The position numbers and the translations under genes are program-made. The notes beneath the pieces are model-generated. The model was not told the DNA's origin and did not search any database. It worked only from the letters and a program-made list of their open reading frames with translations. A stretch of 64,000 bases of DNA from assembly GCF_043290135.1 (NCBI RefSeq), contig NC_134700.1:76562000-76625999 (forward strand). The letters run 5' to 3'. The stretch's first letter is position 1; every line of letters begins with the position of its first letter. Source of the DNA: Rhipicephalus microplus. Lineage: Eukaryota > Arthropoda > Arachnida > Ixodida > Ixodidae. Positions 20,860 through 32,400 of the stretch are shown piece after piece.

Positions 20860-23800
20860 GCAGTGCGGCTGCACTTCACATGGGCTCCTGCTTTTCTTGC
20901 TAGTTTTTGTGGTTCAACGCTGTGCTACTTCTGGGTTTTGGTGCTGGCCTATTCACCAAGTTGCAAGAAAAAGACTGACACCTCCCACGAAGTGGTGAAT
21001 GATTATCTACACCGAAATCCTAACATCTGGACGCCAAGATCTTCCCCGCTAACCCTAACGCCGCGACCAACGTGCGAGCGCGTCTCGCACTTGTGGCTTG
21101 CATTGCATGTACACCCGCCGAACGCGCGGGCCTGGGAAGGTGCTTCACGTTCCTTTCTCGACCAGGAAACGGGACTAGAGGGAGACGCCCCTTGCTACCA
21201 GCCACGTAGGCTTTCAAAGCGGGTTGATGGCTACTACAGGACCACAAGAAGAAGCAACATCAATGCAAACAGAAGTGAACGCCGAGACACCCACTGAGAA
21301 ATCGGCATGGACGTATGATGTTACCAGTGGCAAAACAACAAGAAAGGAGCATGTAGAATGGCTGCAAGTCGAACGCAAAGAAAAACGAGCGCCAAACCGG
21401 ATTCAAGCATCCGACGAGAAGCCCGAGAAAGAGCCCGTTCCCACGCAAAAAGCTTCGGAGCAACGCATTTTGAAGATGTCCCCTTTTCCTACAGATGACT
21501 TTAAAATCGTCTACAGGCCACAAGCCGGACTCGACTTATTTAAATGAAGTCTAACATCACTTACGCACGCTATCGGACGATCAAGCGGTCTCACAAAACA
21601 GGATTTCTAAGACAACGTTCGAGTTCAAGTGCAGAGCGTGGAAAACATTATCATTGCTAGTACCGCCGACACAGAACGCGCAACCAACCTGAGAAGCATT
21701 GCTACCATCCAGTGAGGCGACACTTTCTTCAGTGTGAACCCCCACGTGAGACATCCCGGCTATGTATGCAGAAGTGCCATCTACGGACTTCTCCCAGGAA
21801 CCAGCAGTGCCGAAATTGTAGCTGGCCTCCGAGTCGACTCACGATACACGGTCCTTGGCGCTCGCATGCTTGGTCAGTCTTCCACTGCCGCCATCACTTT
21901 AGATGGCCCACACGTCGCGTACTACATCTACCAGAGTGGATACTACCGCTGCAAACCCAGCGAAAGTCTGTGCAGTTCTGTCGCAAATGCAGTGCCATTG
22001 GGCACCGACAAGATATCTGTCCCAGACTCAGAGAAGGCTTCTCTTACAAGTGCGGACAAGACGCAGTCACCACAGATCACGAATGTATTCCCAACTGCAA
22101 AGTATGCGAACTGCCCCACGAAACCACCGGCAAGGATTGCTAGAAGAAGCTATGACCAAACCCACCACCTTACCGAGTTAGACAACAAACACTCGAAAAG
22201 GCGAAAGCCCGAGAGAATGGCTGTAGTTCCCGCAGTGAAGGCTTCACCGAGCTTGATAAACCATCTCCTAGCCCCAGTGGCACATTGCACGACAAGCGTG
22301 GCCGAAGCAAGTCTAGGTCTATTCGGCGATCGCGCCCCAGGTCTCGCACAAGATCCCGCTTACTCTCCGCCCAATGCCTCAGCTATGCTGATGCAACTCG
22401 CGTAGATTCTACTTCACAGAACAGCAAGAACACTTCAGATTGCTCATCTACTGAATCCACTGCATTCAAGAGTTTGGAAATAATGGTTTTAAATCAGCAA
22501 AAAGCTGTGCAAAACCAGCGTGACCAGCTCCAAAAACAAGGTGCAGTTGTCGATAAGCTCGTAAAATTATGCAATGAACAAGAAAAGATCATAGAGAAGC
22601 AGAATGCAAGCATAGAGAGGCTCACTCGACTGTTCGAAGAATAGCACCAAGCTGAACAACTAGCCACAAAACTCCCCACACCATGGATATTGAAGCTATC
22701 GTGGAGGCCAAAGTACTCTCCATTATAGAAACAAAAGCCGCCGCCCTTGTGGACTCGCAGCTCACGGCGACAGTAGAGCCACAACGCACATCAGCAGTGG
22801 AGTCGACGCTCAAAGCACTCGTCCTGGCGAAGTCGGAGCCCATCTCCGCCCAAATTGGTGACACGTTCATGACGCTCAGCCGTAGGATGGACACTCACAC
22901 AGCCCAAATCAATGATCTCAAGTCGCAGCTAACCAACTTCGTGGTTCATCTCAAGAACAACTGCATTAGTCACGTGGAACTCGAAGACTGCCATGACAGA
23001 AAAAAAAGCCCAAAGAGAAAAAAGTTTCTCACTCCTTCTCTCCCGACGGTGAGCAGGTAAACGTACTAGATATTCACGAAGATGGAAGGCTCTAAGAATA
23101 GGATCTCTACTCCGCAACAGCCTTTTCTCATTTGGCAGTGGAACTGTCGATCATACAGACCCCGGCTGGCTAATCTACAATAATTTATAAAAGCAAATCA
23201 ACCAGACCTCATCGCTCTACAAGAGAACAATACTGAAAAAGTGCGACTCGCAGGATACAACACCATTGATTTTACCCCAAGAACCACCATTCTACTTCAG
23301 AAAACTGTTGCGGCCCAAGTACACAAGATAGAAGTCACTACAGTTGAACACTCCATCGTGGAAGTCGTACCGGAACGAAAATCACAACAAAGCCTTTACG
23401 TCACTAACGTGTACAGCCCACCGTAAGATCAGCTCAGGGACTACGATTACTTCGTCCGCGAACTCGGAAAACGCACAAAAGGTCACCGGTTAGTGGTCGT
23501 AGGGGACTTCAATGCACCCCACACAGCTTGGGGCTATGCCATCACCACCAAGAAAGGCGCGAGAGTCCACGGCTCCGCTCAGCAGCACGGCCTCACATTG
23601 TTGAATGATCCGCTACAGCCCACGAAAGTGGTAAACAGCGTCTCGAGAGATACCACGCCCGACCTCACCTTTGCACGAGATGTCAAGAAGGTGTGATGGA
23701 CCTGTCTCCCCGAGACGCTTGGCAGCGGTCACCACATAATTCAACTCGAAATTGAATATGACCATCGACCTACAAAAACAGGCACAGCAAGACTGACAGA

Positions 23801-25400
23801 TTGGAACGCCTTCAGAAACGAGCTCGATGGTGATAACGCAGTAGCGGACATAAACGCCTGGCTCACCAAGATTATGGATACCGCCAAACGGTGCACCAAA
23901 GTAATGCAGCTTAATGAATACATTCCGGCAGTAGATTCCCAATTACTACACCTCTGGGAGGCCAGACGAGCCTTACTGAAGAGATGGAAGAGGCCCAAAT
24001 TGAACAAAAAATTCGGGAAAAGAATTTCTTTATTGTCAGAAGAGGCATAACAGTATGCCGAAAACCTAGCGAGACAGAACTGGCGCGAATTCTGAGATAT
24101 GCTCCAGGGTACGCTCAGCACGAACAAGACGTAGCACCTGCTGCGGACTCTCCTCGGTGACCGCCCCACCAAGACGCAGCAGCGGCAACGAGTACGACAG
24201 CTAACACACAATTACGACGGCTCGGAGGAACACCTGCTCCACGAACTATGCAACAAGCTGCGTGGTCCTGTCCAATCAGCGGCAATGCCACCACCACACA
24301 AAGAATACGAAGGTATGCCCAACTCAGACCTTGACAGGCCCTTCACACCAGCAGAGCTTCAAGCAGCTCTTTCCAAGCTTACAATAAACACGAGTCCAGG
24401 CTAAGACGGGATAGCCAACAAGCACCTCCAACAGCTACCCAATGAGGCTATGACTGCTCTCCTAAAGTACTACAATGACTGCTGGGACATAGGAGAGCTT
24501 CCATACGCGTGGAAGCATTCGGAGGTTATCATGATATTTAAGTTCAACAAGTCCATAGCAGTTGACAACCTTAAACCCATTTCTCTTCGTGAATTTGCAA
24601 GCTGTTTGAGCATATGATCCATGACCGGCTCACGTCGCACCTTGAGGACAACGGGTACTTCCCAGACACCTTGCTCGGCTTCCGCCAGCTGCTTTCTACG
24701 CAGGACATCCTCTTACTCCTCAAGGAAGATCTAATTGATCACTTGAGCAAGAATAGCAAGTCGTCCCTTCTTGCCATTGATGTGAAAAGCGCCTTGACAA
24801 TGTTAGCCATAAAGCAATGCTACAAAATCTCGAAGATACTGGCATCGGTTCCAAGATTTGTGGCTATGTTCAAAGCTTCCTCACCGGTCGTATGGCGACG
24901 GTGGGAATATAAAACATACGGAGCGAAAAACTTAAGCTGCTGAACAGGGGTACACCTCAAGGCTGTGTTGTGTCACCAATCCTTTTCAACGTGGCCCTCC
25001 TTAAGCTCACTCGACTTCTCGAAAAAATACAGGGCCTACGTCACACAATCTACGCGGACGATATTACGCTTTGGACTCGAGGCAAGAGGACTCAAGCCTG
25101 CACTGGTACTCAAGCCCGCACGCGAGGAAGACCTCCAACCTGCGAAGTGCCAGACCCATGCATCATCCTTCACGATGTCCAAACACTGAACGCCACGTCG
25201 CTTCGCGTGCTCGGCTTGCATCTGTACCACGATAGATCAGAGGCCGCCACGCTTCCTGGACTTCAATGCATAGTCTTCCAGCTCACGCATTTCGTAAGGA
25301 GAGTTGCAGACCGACGCAGTGGCCTGAAGGAAAACGATACCTTGAGAGTTGTGCAGGCTCTTCTAACCATAGTTGATCGACGTACGCGTTTAGAAACATA
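20860..25400 (+). mobile_element. I-type non-LTR retrotransposon (LINE), 3'-truncated and decayed
   Basis: A plus-strand element with a presumed 5' untranslated region (about 20860-21226), a zinc-knuckle ORF1 and an ORF2 with endonuclease and RT. The last part of RT and any RNase H and C-terminal CCHC are missing; at about 25400 it abuts the 3' end of a Penelope-like element in opposite orientation. The tail of a similar LINE (RNase H and CCHC) exists separately at 36400-36965. Many stops and frameshifts. Confidence 0.8.
21227..23060 (+). pseudogene. LINE ORF1 (nucleic-acid-binding protein)
   Basis: The ATG at 21227 begins a frame with FPTDDFKIVYRP near its end, at about 21480-21540. Coding continues in shifted frames with VRHPGYVCRSAIYGLLPGTS, then three cysteine-rich knuckles between 22000 and 22143: CRKCSAIGHRQDIC, a CGQ..DHEC group and CKVC..H..GKDC. 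An Arg/Ser-rich stretch follows (22285-22360), then a coiled coil with repeated Q/K/E (22480-22640), and another helical segment 22683-22980. Triple CCHC knuckles are typical of ORF1 in I/Jockey-group LINEs, where the protein coats the element RNA. Several frameshifts make this copy dead. Confidence 0.7.
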
Positions 25401-25401
25401 A
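23081..25401 (+). pseudogene. LINE ORF2 (APE endonuclease and reverse transcriptase), partial
   Basis: After the ATG at 23081 the frame gives LIWQWNCRSYRPRL, then DLIALQE near 23205 and VVVGDFNAPHTAWG near 23490, which are APE-type endonuclease motifs. RT motifs follow: NTSPG near 24395, DNLKPISL near 24565, AIDVKSA near 24780, GTPQGCVVSPILFN near 24950 and HTIYADDITLW near 25045, the last containing the catalytic YADD. It ends after a segment like VVQALLTIVD at 25400, before the RT thumb is complete. Stops occur in the endonuclease at about 23185 and 23426 and in RT at about 24403. It made the enzyme for target-primed reverse transcription; this copy is inactive. Confidence 0.8.
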
Positions 25402-25409
25402 GACAAGGA

Positions 25410-26442
25410 AAGGGACTGAAGGGAGCGCTTACTTCCAACAAAATCTTTATTTCGAGGAGCGTACGTATATATGCTCACGAAATTCGAAGACAACAGATAA
25501 ACAGATGAAAACCCTCTATTGCCATGCGCTAAACACTTATGATCTCAAAAACGACAATTCTTTTTCACGAAGACCGAGAGAAGGAGTGCTGACGCAGTTC
25601 ATCCCTAATCTACTAATCTTTTCTGCTTCAATAATCTCCCTTGTCACTTTATTTCTGTTTTTTCCTATGATTACCGTACCATGAAAAAGTGGTTTGCAGC
25701 CACACGTGCTGCAACGTAGTGCCAAAAAACCATCTCGACCATTTCTTACGTTGCAAGCGTGTTCGCGCAGCCGGTCATTAATGCACCTGTCAGTTTGTCC
25801 TATGTAATATTTACCGCATGAAACAGGTATCTGATAGATTACAAATTGCGCGCATGTGACAAACAGTGTTAGGTGTTTTTTAGAGCACCCCGGTTTTGCA
25901 TGTGAAACAACTTTCATACACAAGTACGAGAGCTTTTTCGGGGCAGAAAACACCACTTTTACATTGGCCCGCTCTCCAACCTTTTTCAAGTTGTGGGAGA
26001 TTCCATGCAGATAAGGCACTAGGGCAAGCTTCTGACGTCTTACTGGCTCATCATGAGGGAGAGCTTGCTGCAAGGACTGAAGCTTCTTGACCAGAATACT
26101 CGCGACGGAAACCTATACGTGAGAGGGGTAGCCAGTGTCCGGAAGTCGTTCTGCTTGTCCCTTGAAACTAGCTGCCATCAGATGTGGACAAGACCTCTGT
26201 AAGGCGTTACTAAAGCACATATTTACAATGACTCGTTTTACGAGCTTAGTATGGGCGGAGTGGTACGGAAGCAAGGGTTTGTTACTCCTCGGCTTGTACA
26301 TCCAAGAAATGTGGTCTAGGTGAAAAATGAGAGCGATATCTAAAAATCTGAGAGTGTTATTAACAGGCAACTCATAGGTTAAAACAAGGGGACTAAACCG
26401 CTCCTTGATGAAGTTGAAGATATCTAGGGCACAAAAAGTGGA
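25410..26442 (-). mobile_element. Penelope-like element, 5'-truncated
   Basis: Minus-strand 3' half of a Penelope-like retroelement. It includes a poly(A)-signal-bearing end, AATAAAGATTTTGTTGGAAG, at about 25431-25450. It abuts the I-type LINE on its 3' side and the 442-bp inverted repeat on its 5' side. No pseudo-LTR copy was found. Confidence 0.8.
25537..26442 (-). pseudogene. Penelope-like RT end plus GIY-YIG endonuclease
   Basis: The upstream part (26442-26116) has NTLRFLDI, WMYKPRSNKPLLPYHSAHTK and a GYPSHV end, the RT thumb region of Penelope-like elements. The downstream part (26073-25537) has [19 protein letters not shown] followed by [12 protein letters not shown], a clear GIY-YIG nuclease with its conserved Y, G, R and a later E. 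The C-terminal GIY-YIG nuclease nicks DNA for integration and distinguishes these elements from other retroelements. Both parts are in the same frame, separated by one amber stop at 26113-26115. The 5' RT palm is missing. The GIY-YIG part is otherwise open to its natural stop. Confidence 0.88.
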
Positions 26443-26884
26443 GTCATGTGTTACATGACACACATGGCATGATTATTATGTTTCGACGTGTCATTTACCT
26501 TCCTCATTCATTCACGTCCCGTAATAACAACTTTGCTATATTGGAAGCTGACGAAATCACTTCGAGTGCACCATCAGCATGGCGTGAACTATTGACTAGT
26601 CATAACATGGAAATCATGATATGCATGTGATAACTTCCACGTTCGGGTCTGTCACTTTTGCTCTTCATGCAGTGATGTCATACCATACCGGTTTTGCGAA
26701 ATGCCATGTGAACGAAACCACCGCAAGAGCAGCAAGACCATGACATATAAATGATGACGCTCATGACACATATGTCATGCTTTTCTTGTTTTTACTTGAC
26801 AATTATGTTCTTCATCCAGTTAAGTTATGGCATACCAATTTCGGTATCCATACCATTATTAAGATGGCCAGGAGAGCTAATAGT
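26443..26884 (+). repeat. Left arm of a 442-bp inverted repeat
   Basis: Inverted complement of 28804-29245, same length, with only scattered substitutions seen. It includes one unit of the 147-bp family found to the right (29246-30260), so the arm seems to derive from that array or its parent element. Confidence 0.93.
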
Positions 26885-26936
26885 GTTAGGTGAACAGACA
26901 GATATCTATCTATCTATCTATCTATCTATATCTATG

Positions 26937-26985
<49 letters not shown>

Positions 26986-27413
26986 ATCTATCTATCTATC
27001 TATATCTATCTCTATATCTCTCTATCTATATCTATCGATCTATCTATCTATATCTCTCTATCTATATCTCTCTATCTATATCTCTCTATCTCTATATCTA
27101 TCTCTATATCTATCTCTATCTCTGTCTCTATCTCTATATCTATCTCTATCTCTGTCTTTATCTCTGTCTCTATATCTATCTCTATCTCTGTCTCTATCTC
27201 TGTCTCTATATCTATCTCTATCTCTGTCTCTATCTCTGTCTATATCTCTGTCTCTATATCTCTGTCTCTATCTCTATCTCTGTCTCTATCTCTATCTCTG
27301 TCTATATCTCTGTGTCTATATCTCTGTCTCTATATCTCTGTCTCTATATCTCTGTCTCTATATCTCTGTCTCTATATCTCTGTCTCTGTCTATATCTCTG
27401 TCTCTGTCTATCA
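26885..27413 (+). repeat. TCTA microsatellite grading into TCTCTG/TATC repeats
   Basis: It begins as pure (TCTA)n near 26902. It then changes to mixed TATCTC, and later to regular TATATCTCTGTCTC units toward the RTE insertion point. The long Tyr/Leu/Ser open frames across it are artefacts of the repeat. Confidence 0.95.
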
Positions 27414-28398
27414 TCATCATCATCATCATCAGCCTGACTACGTCCACTGCAGGACAAAGGCCTCTCCCATGTTCCGCCAGTTAACCCGGTCCTGTGCTTG
27501 CTGCTGCCAATTTATACCCGCAAACTTCTTAATCTCATCTGCCCACCTAACCTTCTGTCTCCCTCTAACCCGCTTCCCTTCTCTGGGAATCCAGTCAGTT
27601 ACCCTTAATGACCAGCGGTTATCCTGTCTACGCGCTACATGCCCTGCCCATGTCCATTTCTTCTTCTTGATTTCAGCTATGATATCCTTAACCCCCGTTT
27701 GTTTCCTAATCCACTCTGCTCTCTTCTTGTCTCTTAAGGTTACACCTACCATTTTTCTTTCCATTGCTCGCTGCGTCGTCCTCAATTTAAGCTGAACCCT
27801 CTTTGTAAGTCTCCAGGTTTCTGCTCCGTAGCTAAGTACCGGCAAGATACAGCTGTTATATACCTTCCTCTTGAGGGATAGTGGCAATCTACCTGTCATA
27901 ATTTGAGAGTGCTTGCCGAATGTGCTCCACCCCATTCTTATTCTTCTAGTTACTTCAATCTCGTGGTTCGGCTCTGTGGTTATTACCTGCCCTAAGTAGA
28001 CATAGTCTTTTACAACTTCAAGTGCACTAGTACCTATCTCAAAGCGCTGCTCCTTGCCGAGGTTGTTGTACATTACTTTCGTTTTCTGCAGATTAATTTT
28101 AAGACCCACCTTTCTGCTCTCCTTGTCTAACTCCGTAATCATGAGTTGCAATTCGTCCCCCGAGTTACTCAGCAATGCAATGTCATCGGCGAATCGCAGG
28201 TTACTAAGGTATTCTCCATTGACTCTTATCCCTAACTGTTCCCATTCTAGGCTTCTGAAAACCTCCTGTAAGCACGCGGTAAATAGCATTGGGGAAATTG
28301 TGTCCCCCTGCCTTACACCCTTCTTGATTGGTATTCTGTTGCTTTCTTTATGAAGCACTATGGTAGCAGTTGATCCCCTGTAGATTTCTTCCAGAATG
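27411..28398 (-). mobile_element. RTE-type LINE, 5'-truncated, inserted in the simple repeat
   Basis: Minus-strand 3' portion of an RTE-clade element ending in a (TGATGA)n tail, seen on the plus strand as CATCATCAT at 27410-27430. Flanking simple-repeat sequence CTATATCTCTGTCTCTG occurs on both sides, so the target duplication lies within the repeat and its exact length cannot be read. A decayed relative lies at 35690-36370. Confidence 0.88.
27438..28358 (-). pseudogene. RTE LINE reverse transcriptase, C-terminal 306 codons
   Basis: An open frame with GVRQGDTISPMLF, then LSNLRFADDIALL (FADD is the catalytic pair), ILPVLSYGAETW, WTWAGHVARRQDNRW, and a tail WADEIKKFAG..W.QQAQDR that is characteristic of RTE elements. 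It ends with a stop just before the 3' tail. The first RT motifs and the APE endonuclease are lost by 5' truncation, so it is not functional. The remaining frame has no stop or frameshift, which suggests recent insertion. The apparent start is the broken edge, not a translation start. Confidence 0.88.
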
Positions 28399-28400
28399 CT

Positions 28401-28803
28401 ATATCTCTGTCTCTGTCTATATCTCTGTCTCTGTCTATATCTCTGTCTCTGTCTATATCTCTGTCTCTGTCTATATCTCTGTCTCTGTCTATATCTCTGT
28501 CTCTGTCTATATCTGTGTCTCTGTCTATATCTGTGTCTCTGTCTATATCTGTGTCTCTGTCTATATCTGTGTCTCTGTCTATATCTGTGTCTCTGTCTAT
28601 ATCTCTCTGTGTCTCTGTCTATATCTCTCTGTGTCTCTGTCTATATCTCTCTGTGTCTCTGTCTATATCTCTCTGTGTCTCTGTCTATATCTCTCTGTGT
28701 CTCTGTCTATATCTCTCTGTGTCTCTGTCTATATCTCTCTGTGTCTCTGTCTATATCTCTCTGTGTCTCTGTCTATATCTCTCTGTGTCTCTGTCTGTCT
28801 AAG
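28401..28803 (+). repeat. Minisatellite of 18- then 22-bp TATATCTCTG units
   Basis: Continuation of the simple repeat past the RTE insertion. The first units are 18 bp (TATATCTCTGTCTCTGTC), then TATATCTGTG variants, then about nine 22-bp units with an added CTCTGTG. The stepwise change in unit suggests successive local expansions. Confidence 0.93.
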
Positions 28804-29245
28804 ACTATTAGCTCTCCTGGCCATCTTAATAATGGTATGGATACCGAAATTGGTATGCCATAACTTAACTGGATGAAGAACATAATTGTCAAGTAAAAAC
28901 AAGAAAAGCATGACATATGTGTCATGAGCGTCATCATTTATATTTCATGGTCTTGCTGCTCTTGCGGTGGTTTCGTTCACATGCCATTTCGCAAAACCGG
29001 TATGGTATGACATCACTGCATGAAGAGCAAAAGTGACAGACCCGAACGTGGAAGTTATCACATGCATATCATGATTTCCATGTTATGACTAGTCAATAGT
29101 TCACGCCACGCTCATGGTGCACTCGAAGTGATTTCGTCAGCTTCGCATATAGCAAAGTTGTTTTTACGGGACGTGAATGAATGAGGAAGGTAAATGACAC
29201 GTCGAAACATAATAATCATGCCATGTGTGTCAAGTAACACATGAC
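28804..29245 (-). repeat. Right arm of the 442-bp inverted repeat
   Basis: Inverted complement of 26443-26884. Beyond 29245 the sequence continues into more 147-bp-type units, whereas beyond the left arm the Penelope-like element begins. Confidence 0.93.
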
Positions 29246-30260
29246 TACATGCTACACTCATAGCGCGCCCGCCGCCCTGATTGATTGATTTGTGGGGTTT
29301 AACGTCCCAAAACCACCATTTGATTATGACAGACGCCGTAGTGGAGAACTCCGGAAAGTTTGACCCCCTGGGGTTCTTTAACGTGCACCCAAATCTGAGT
29401 ACACAGGCCTACAGCGCGCTCGCCGCCCTTTCGCTAGCTCCACATATAGTAAATTTGGTATCAGGGGACGTGATGGACGACGAAAGTAAATGACATGTCC
29501 AAACATAATAATCATGATATGCATGTCATGTAAAACATTACTACGTGCTACGCTTATAGCGCGCTGACGGGCCAAATTCGGTATTACGGGACGGGAATGA
29601 ATAACGAAGGTGAATGACACGTCGAAAGATGATAATCATGACATGCCAGTCATGTAAAACATCAATACATGCTACGCTCATAGCGCGCTCGCAGCCGCGT
29701 CAATAGCTCCACATATATATGAAATTTGGTATCAGGTGACGTCAATAGACGACGAAGGTAATTGACACGTCCAAACATGATAATGTTGACATGCGTGTCC
29801 TGTATAGCATGACTACATGCTACGCTCATAGCGTGCTCACAGTCGTTTAATGGCTCCACTAATCTATGAAATTTGGTATCAAGTGACGTGAATAGACGAT
29901 GAAGGTAAATGAGACGTCCAAACATGATAATCATGACATGCGTGTCATCCTAAACATCACTACATGATAAGCTCTTAGCGCGCTCGCAGCCATTTTGCTA
30001 GCTCCATACGTGCCAAATTGGGTATCGCATGACGTGAATAGGTGACCAAGGTAAATGACACGTGCAGGCATGACAGTAATGACATGCGTGTGATGTAAAG
30101 CACGTCTGCATGCTAATCTGATAGCGTGCCCACGGCCGTTTCGCTAGCTCCACATATCATGTCACGTGATACTAAATTTTGTATCACATGACGTGAATAG
30201 ATGACCATTAAGGTAAATGACACATGCAAACCATAGAATAATCATGGAATAGAAGTAATG
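29246..30260 (+). repeat. Diverged tandem array, about 147-bp unit
   Basis: About six units, anchored by GCTAGCTCCACATAT-like sequence near 29430, 29700, 29848, 30000 and 30145. Each contains AAATTTGGTATCA, GGTAAATGACACGT and a palindromic core such as ATGACATGCGTGTCAT, then GCTACGCTCATAGCG. One further unit is in each arm of the 442-bp inverted repeat. A SINE interrupts the array at 29279-29412. Units are well diverged, so the array is old. Confidence 0.88.
29279..29412 (-). mobile_element. tRNA-type tick SINE, 5'-truncated, minus strand
   Basis: Starts with the (TGAT)n complement of the (TCAA)n tail and reads back through the SINE body (TAACGTCCCAAAACCACCAT) to a truncated 5' side. Flanking duplications AGCGCGCCCGCCGCCCT (29262-29278) and AGCGCGCTCGCCGCCCT (29413-29429) match at 16 of 17 bases. 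The insertion is in the junction segment of a 147-bp unit. Confidence 0.9.
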
Positions 30261-32089
30261 TATAGCATAACTTACGCCTACCTCGTAACGTTGTGCTGAC
30301 TTTCAAGTGACATACCAACCTTCCTCATCGATTCCCACAGTACGTGGGATCTGCCATAATTATGCCTTAAATTGGCGCTGCCTTTCGCTTGTCATAATGA
30401 CTTCATACTTGTCAACATTTGTTCAACAAGCTTTGAGCGTGCTCATGCGACCATGCGCGCAGTTTCCGGTGGGTAACATTTTGAAGCGACATTGTTTTGC
30501 TACCTACACTTCGTCTCAGAAATGACGTGCACTGCTTCTCGGCACGGCCGTGCATATGTGCAGTGACATTTTTGGTGAATTGGCTTGGCATGTGTGTCGA
30601 GAGAGTAACAACGCAGGGACATGCCACCTATGACATATGAGTGGGTGAGGCAACGGGATACAATTGCAGAGTAGGTGTACCCTGGAACCTCATCTGATTT
30701 TATTAGCATGGTATTTCTAAAACCAGTTGAAAATTTTGAAATAATGGTGGGTATGTATAGTTACAGGAACTGCCGTGAAAGAAGAACGGTGAGAGCTTTC
30801 ACAAATCGCCAGAAGGGCTGGTGGCGTCGCCACCAATTGTCAGCGTTGCTGGATGCAAAATTTGTGTTTAGAGCCTTTTAGTTAAAAAAAAATTTGTTTG
30901 TAAAATTCTTTGATGCCTTTGGTATGATCTACTTTAACTCTAAACACCACGAGAGATTAGTGTTTGTCATGCCATAAAAAATTGGTCGAAAAAATCAGCT
31001 ATCAGGCCCTTTAAGCCATAAAGCTATTTGGAGTGTATATATGTAATAAATCTCTGTCGCAAGGCCTCATGTGTCAGTTTTCGAGAAATAGGACAGATGG
31101 GAGTGTCAAAGCTAAAAAAAAAGTCCTACAGTGCCATAAAATGGTGTTTGTCACAGCCGACGACGTCAACAATCGGTAGCTGATGTGACTGCATAAACAC
31201 ATTGAGTAATATAAAAATAAAAAGAAGAAACTGGAGTAAAGCCCAAGAAAAAATATAATCATATCTACGAAGGTTGGCAGAACTTCTCTACACTGCTAAA
31301 ACGAGTGAAAATATTTGCGAGTTCGTCAAAAGGAAATATTCTGCCGAAAATATATGGCTTATGGACAATTTTCGACAGGTTATTGACGCCGAATATTATT
31401 ATATTTCACGCTCATGTAATTAACCTCTTGCTGAACCCCTTGTAGACTGATTTCCTATCCAGACTGCATGACTTCATACAAAAGACAGTGCGCAAAGACG
31501 AAGAAAGTGATTGCAACTGCAGCCACACGTTCAGCTGTCATGCGAACGCGGAGATTACCATAAGCCAGTGGGTTCCCAGAACTGCGATGGCGTGGTGAGC
31601 TTGACAATATGACGCTGTTCCACCAAAATAAAAAAACGTGTGTGTGCTGTATATGGATAGCTATAATTTGGCCTCTTCCTTTCTATCCTCCTCCCCTAAC
31701 ATCACTCACACCCAACCTGTTTTCCCTTTACCACGCACTTGCAACACTCTACTATGCTTGGACATGATACATGCTAGAAGATAATTGGCATATTCTCGAT
31801 TTCTGTGGCGCATACGCACCGAGTCTTCTGTTTTAGACGCCACCTATACACCAAGCTGAAACAGCTTCGCTCCCAGAAAAGCCTACACAGAAACGTTTTC
31901 ACTAGCGCGGGGAGCCCACCTCAACAGAAGTTCTATTGTGCGGTAGAAGCATGGTATTTATTGCAGAAGGCGTGAGACCATGTGAATTCTGCACCGAAGA
32001 GGTGGTACAAAGGCATGCCTTATAGTGGTTCTAGTTACCTATAGCAGGCCGATTAGAAAGCGTGCAGGCAAGAATAATCATCGTCAGCC
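30261..32089. other. Unassigned DNA
   Basis: AT-rich sequence with short unrelated open frames, such as 30675-30881, and no recognised domain, RNA gene or terminal repeat. A short palindrome TCCCACAGTACGTGGGA lies near 30334-30350. Confidence 0.35.
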
Positions 32090-32151
32090 ACAGGAACGCC
32101 CTCGACCAAGTGAGCAGCTGCACGTGTTGCCTTGCGGAAGCGTATACCTGA

Positions 32152-32390
32152 CACTTTTCAATTAGTAAAAGGAGAAACTACGGTGTAGTGAGCACTGGGC
32201 ATTCTATTTGAAGCAGCCATCTTGCGGTAGTTTTAAATTGCCAATCTGGTAACGCCATCGTGGTTCCTTTTCTTAAAACATGGTTCCTGTGTCCGCCGTG
32301 AGTGATGTGAGGCTAGCAATTGAGTACACGATGCGAACGCTGCATAATTGCGTTATCGCGTGTCAGTCTTGAGGACAAAGCTCAAGTGTC
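32152..32390 (+). repeat. Dispersed MITE-like repeat, copy B
   Basis: Counterpart of 2753-2990, sharing the GCTAGCAATTGAG block and the terminal CTTGAGGACAAAGCTCAAG. Diverged by many substitutions. The limits are approximate. Confidence 0.5.
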
Positions 32391-32400
32391 ATCGAAATAT

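Noticed and set aside
26751..28876. Long Tyr/Leu/Ser and Ser/Val/Ile open frames
   Set aside because: They are translations of the TCTA/TCTG simple repeats.
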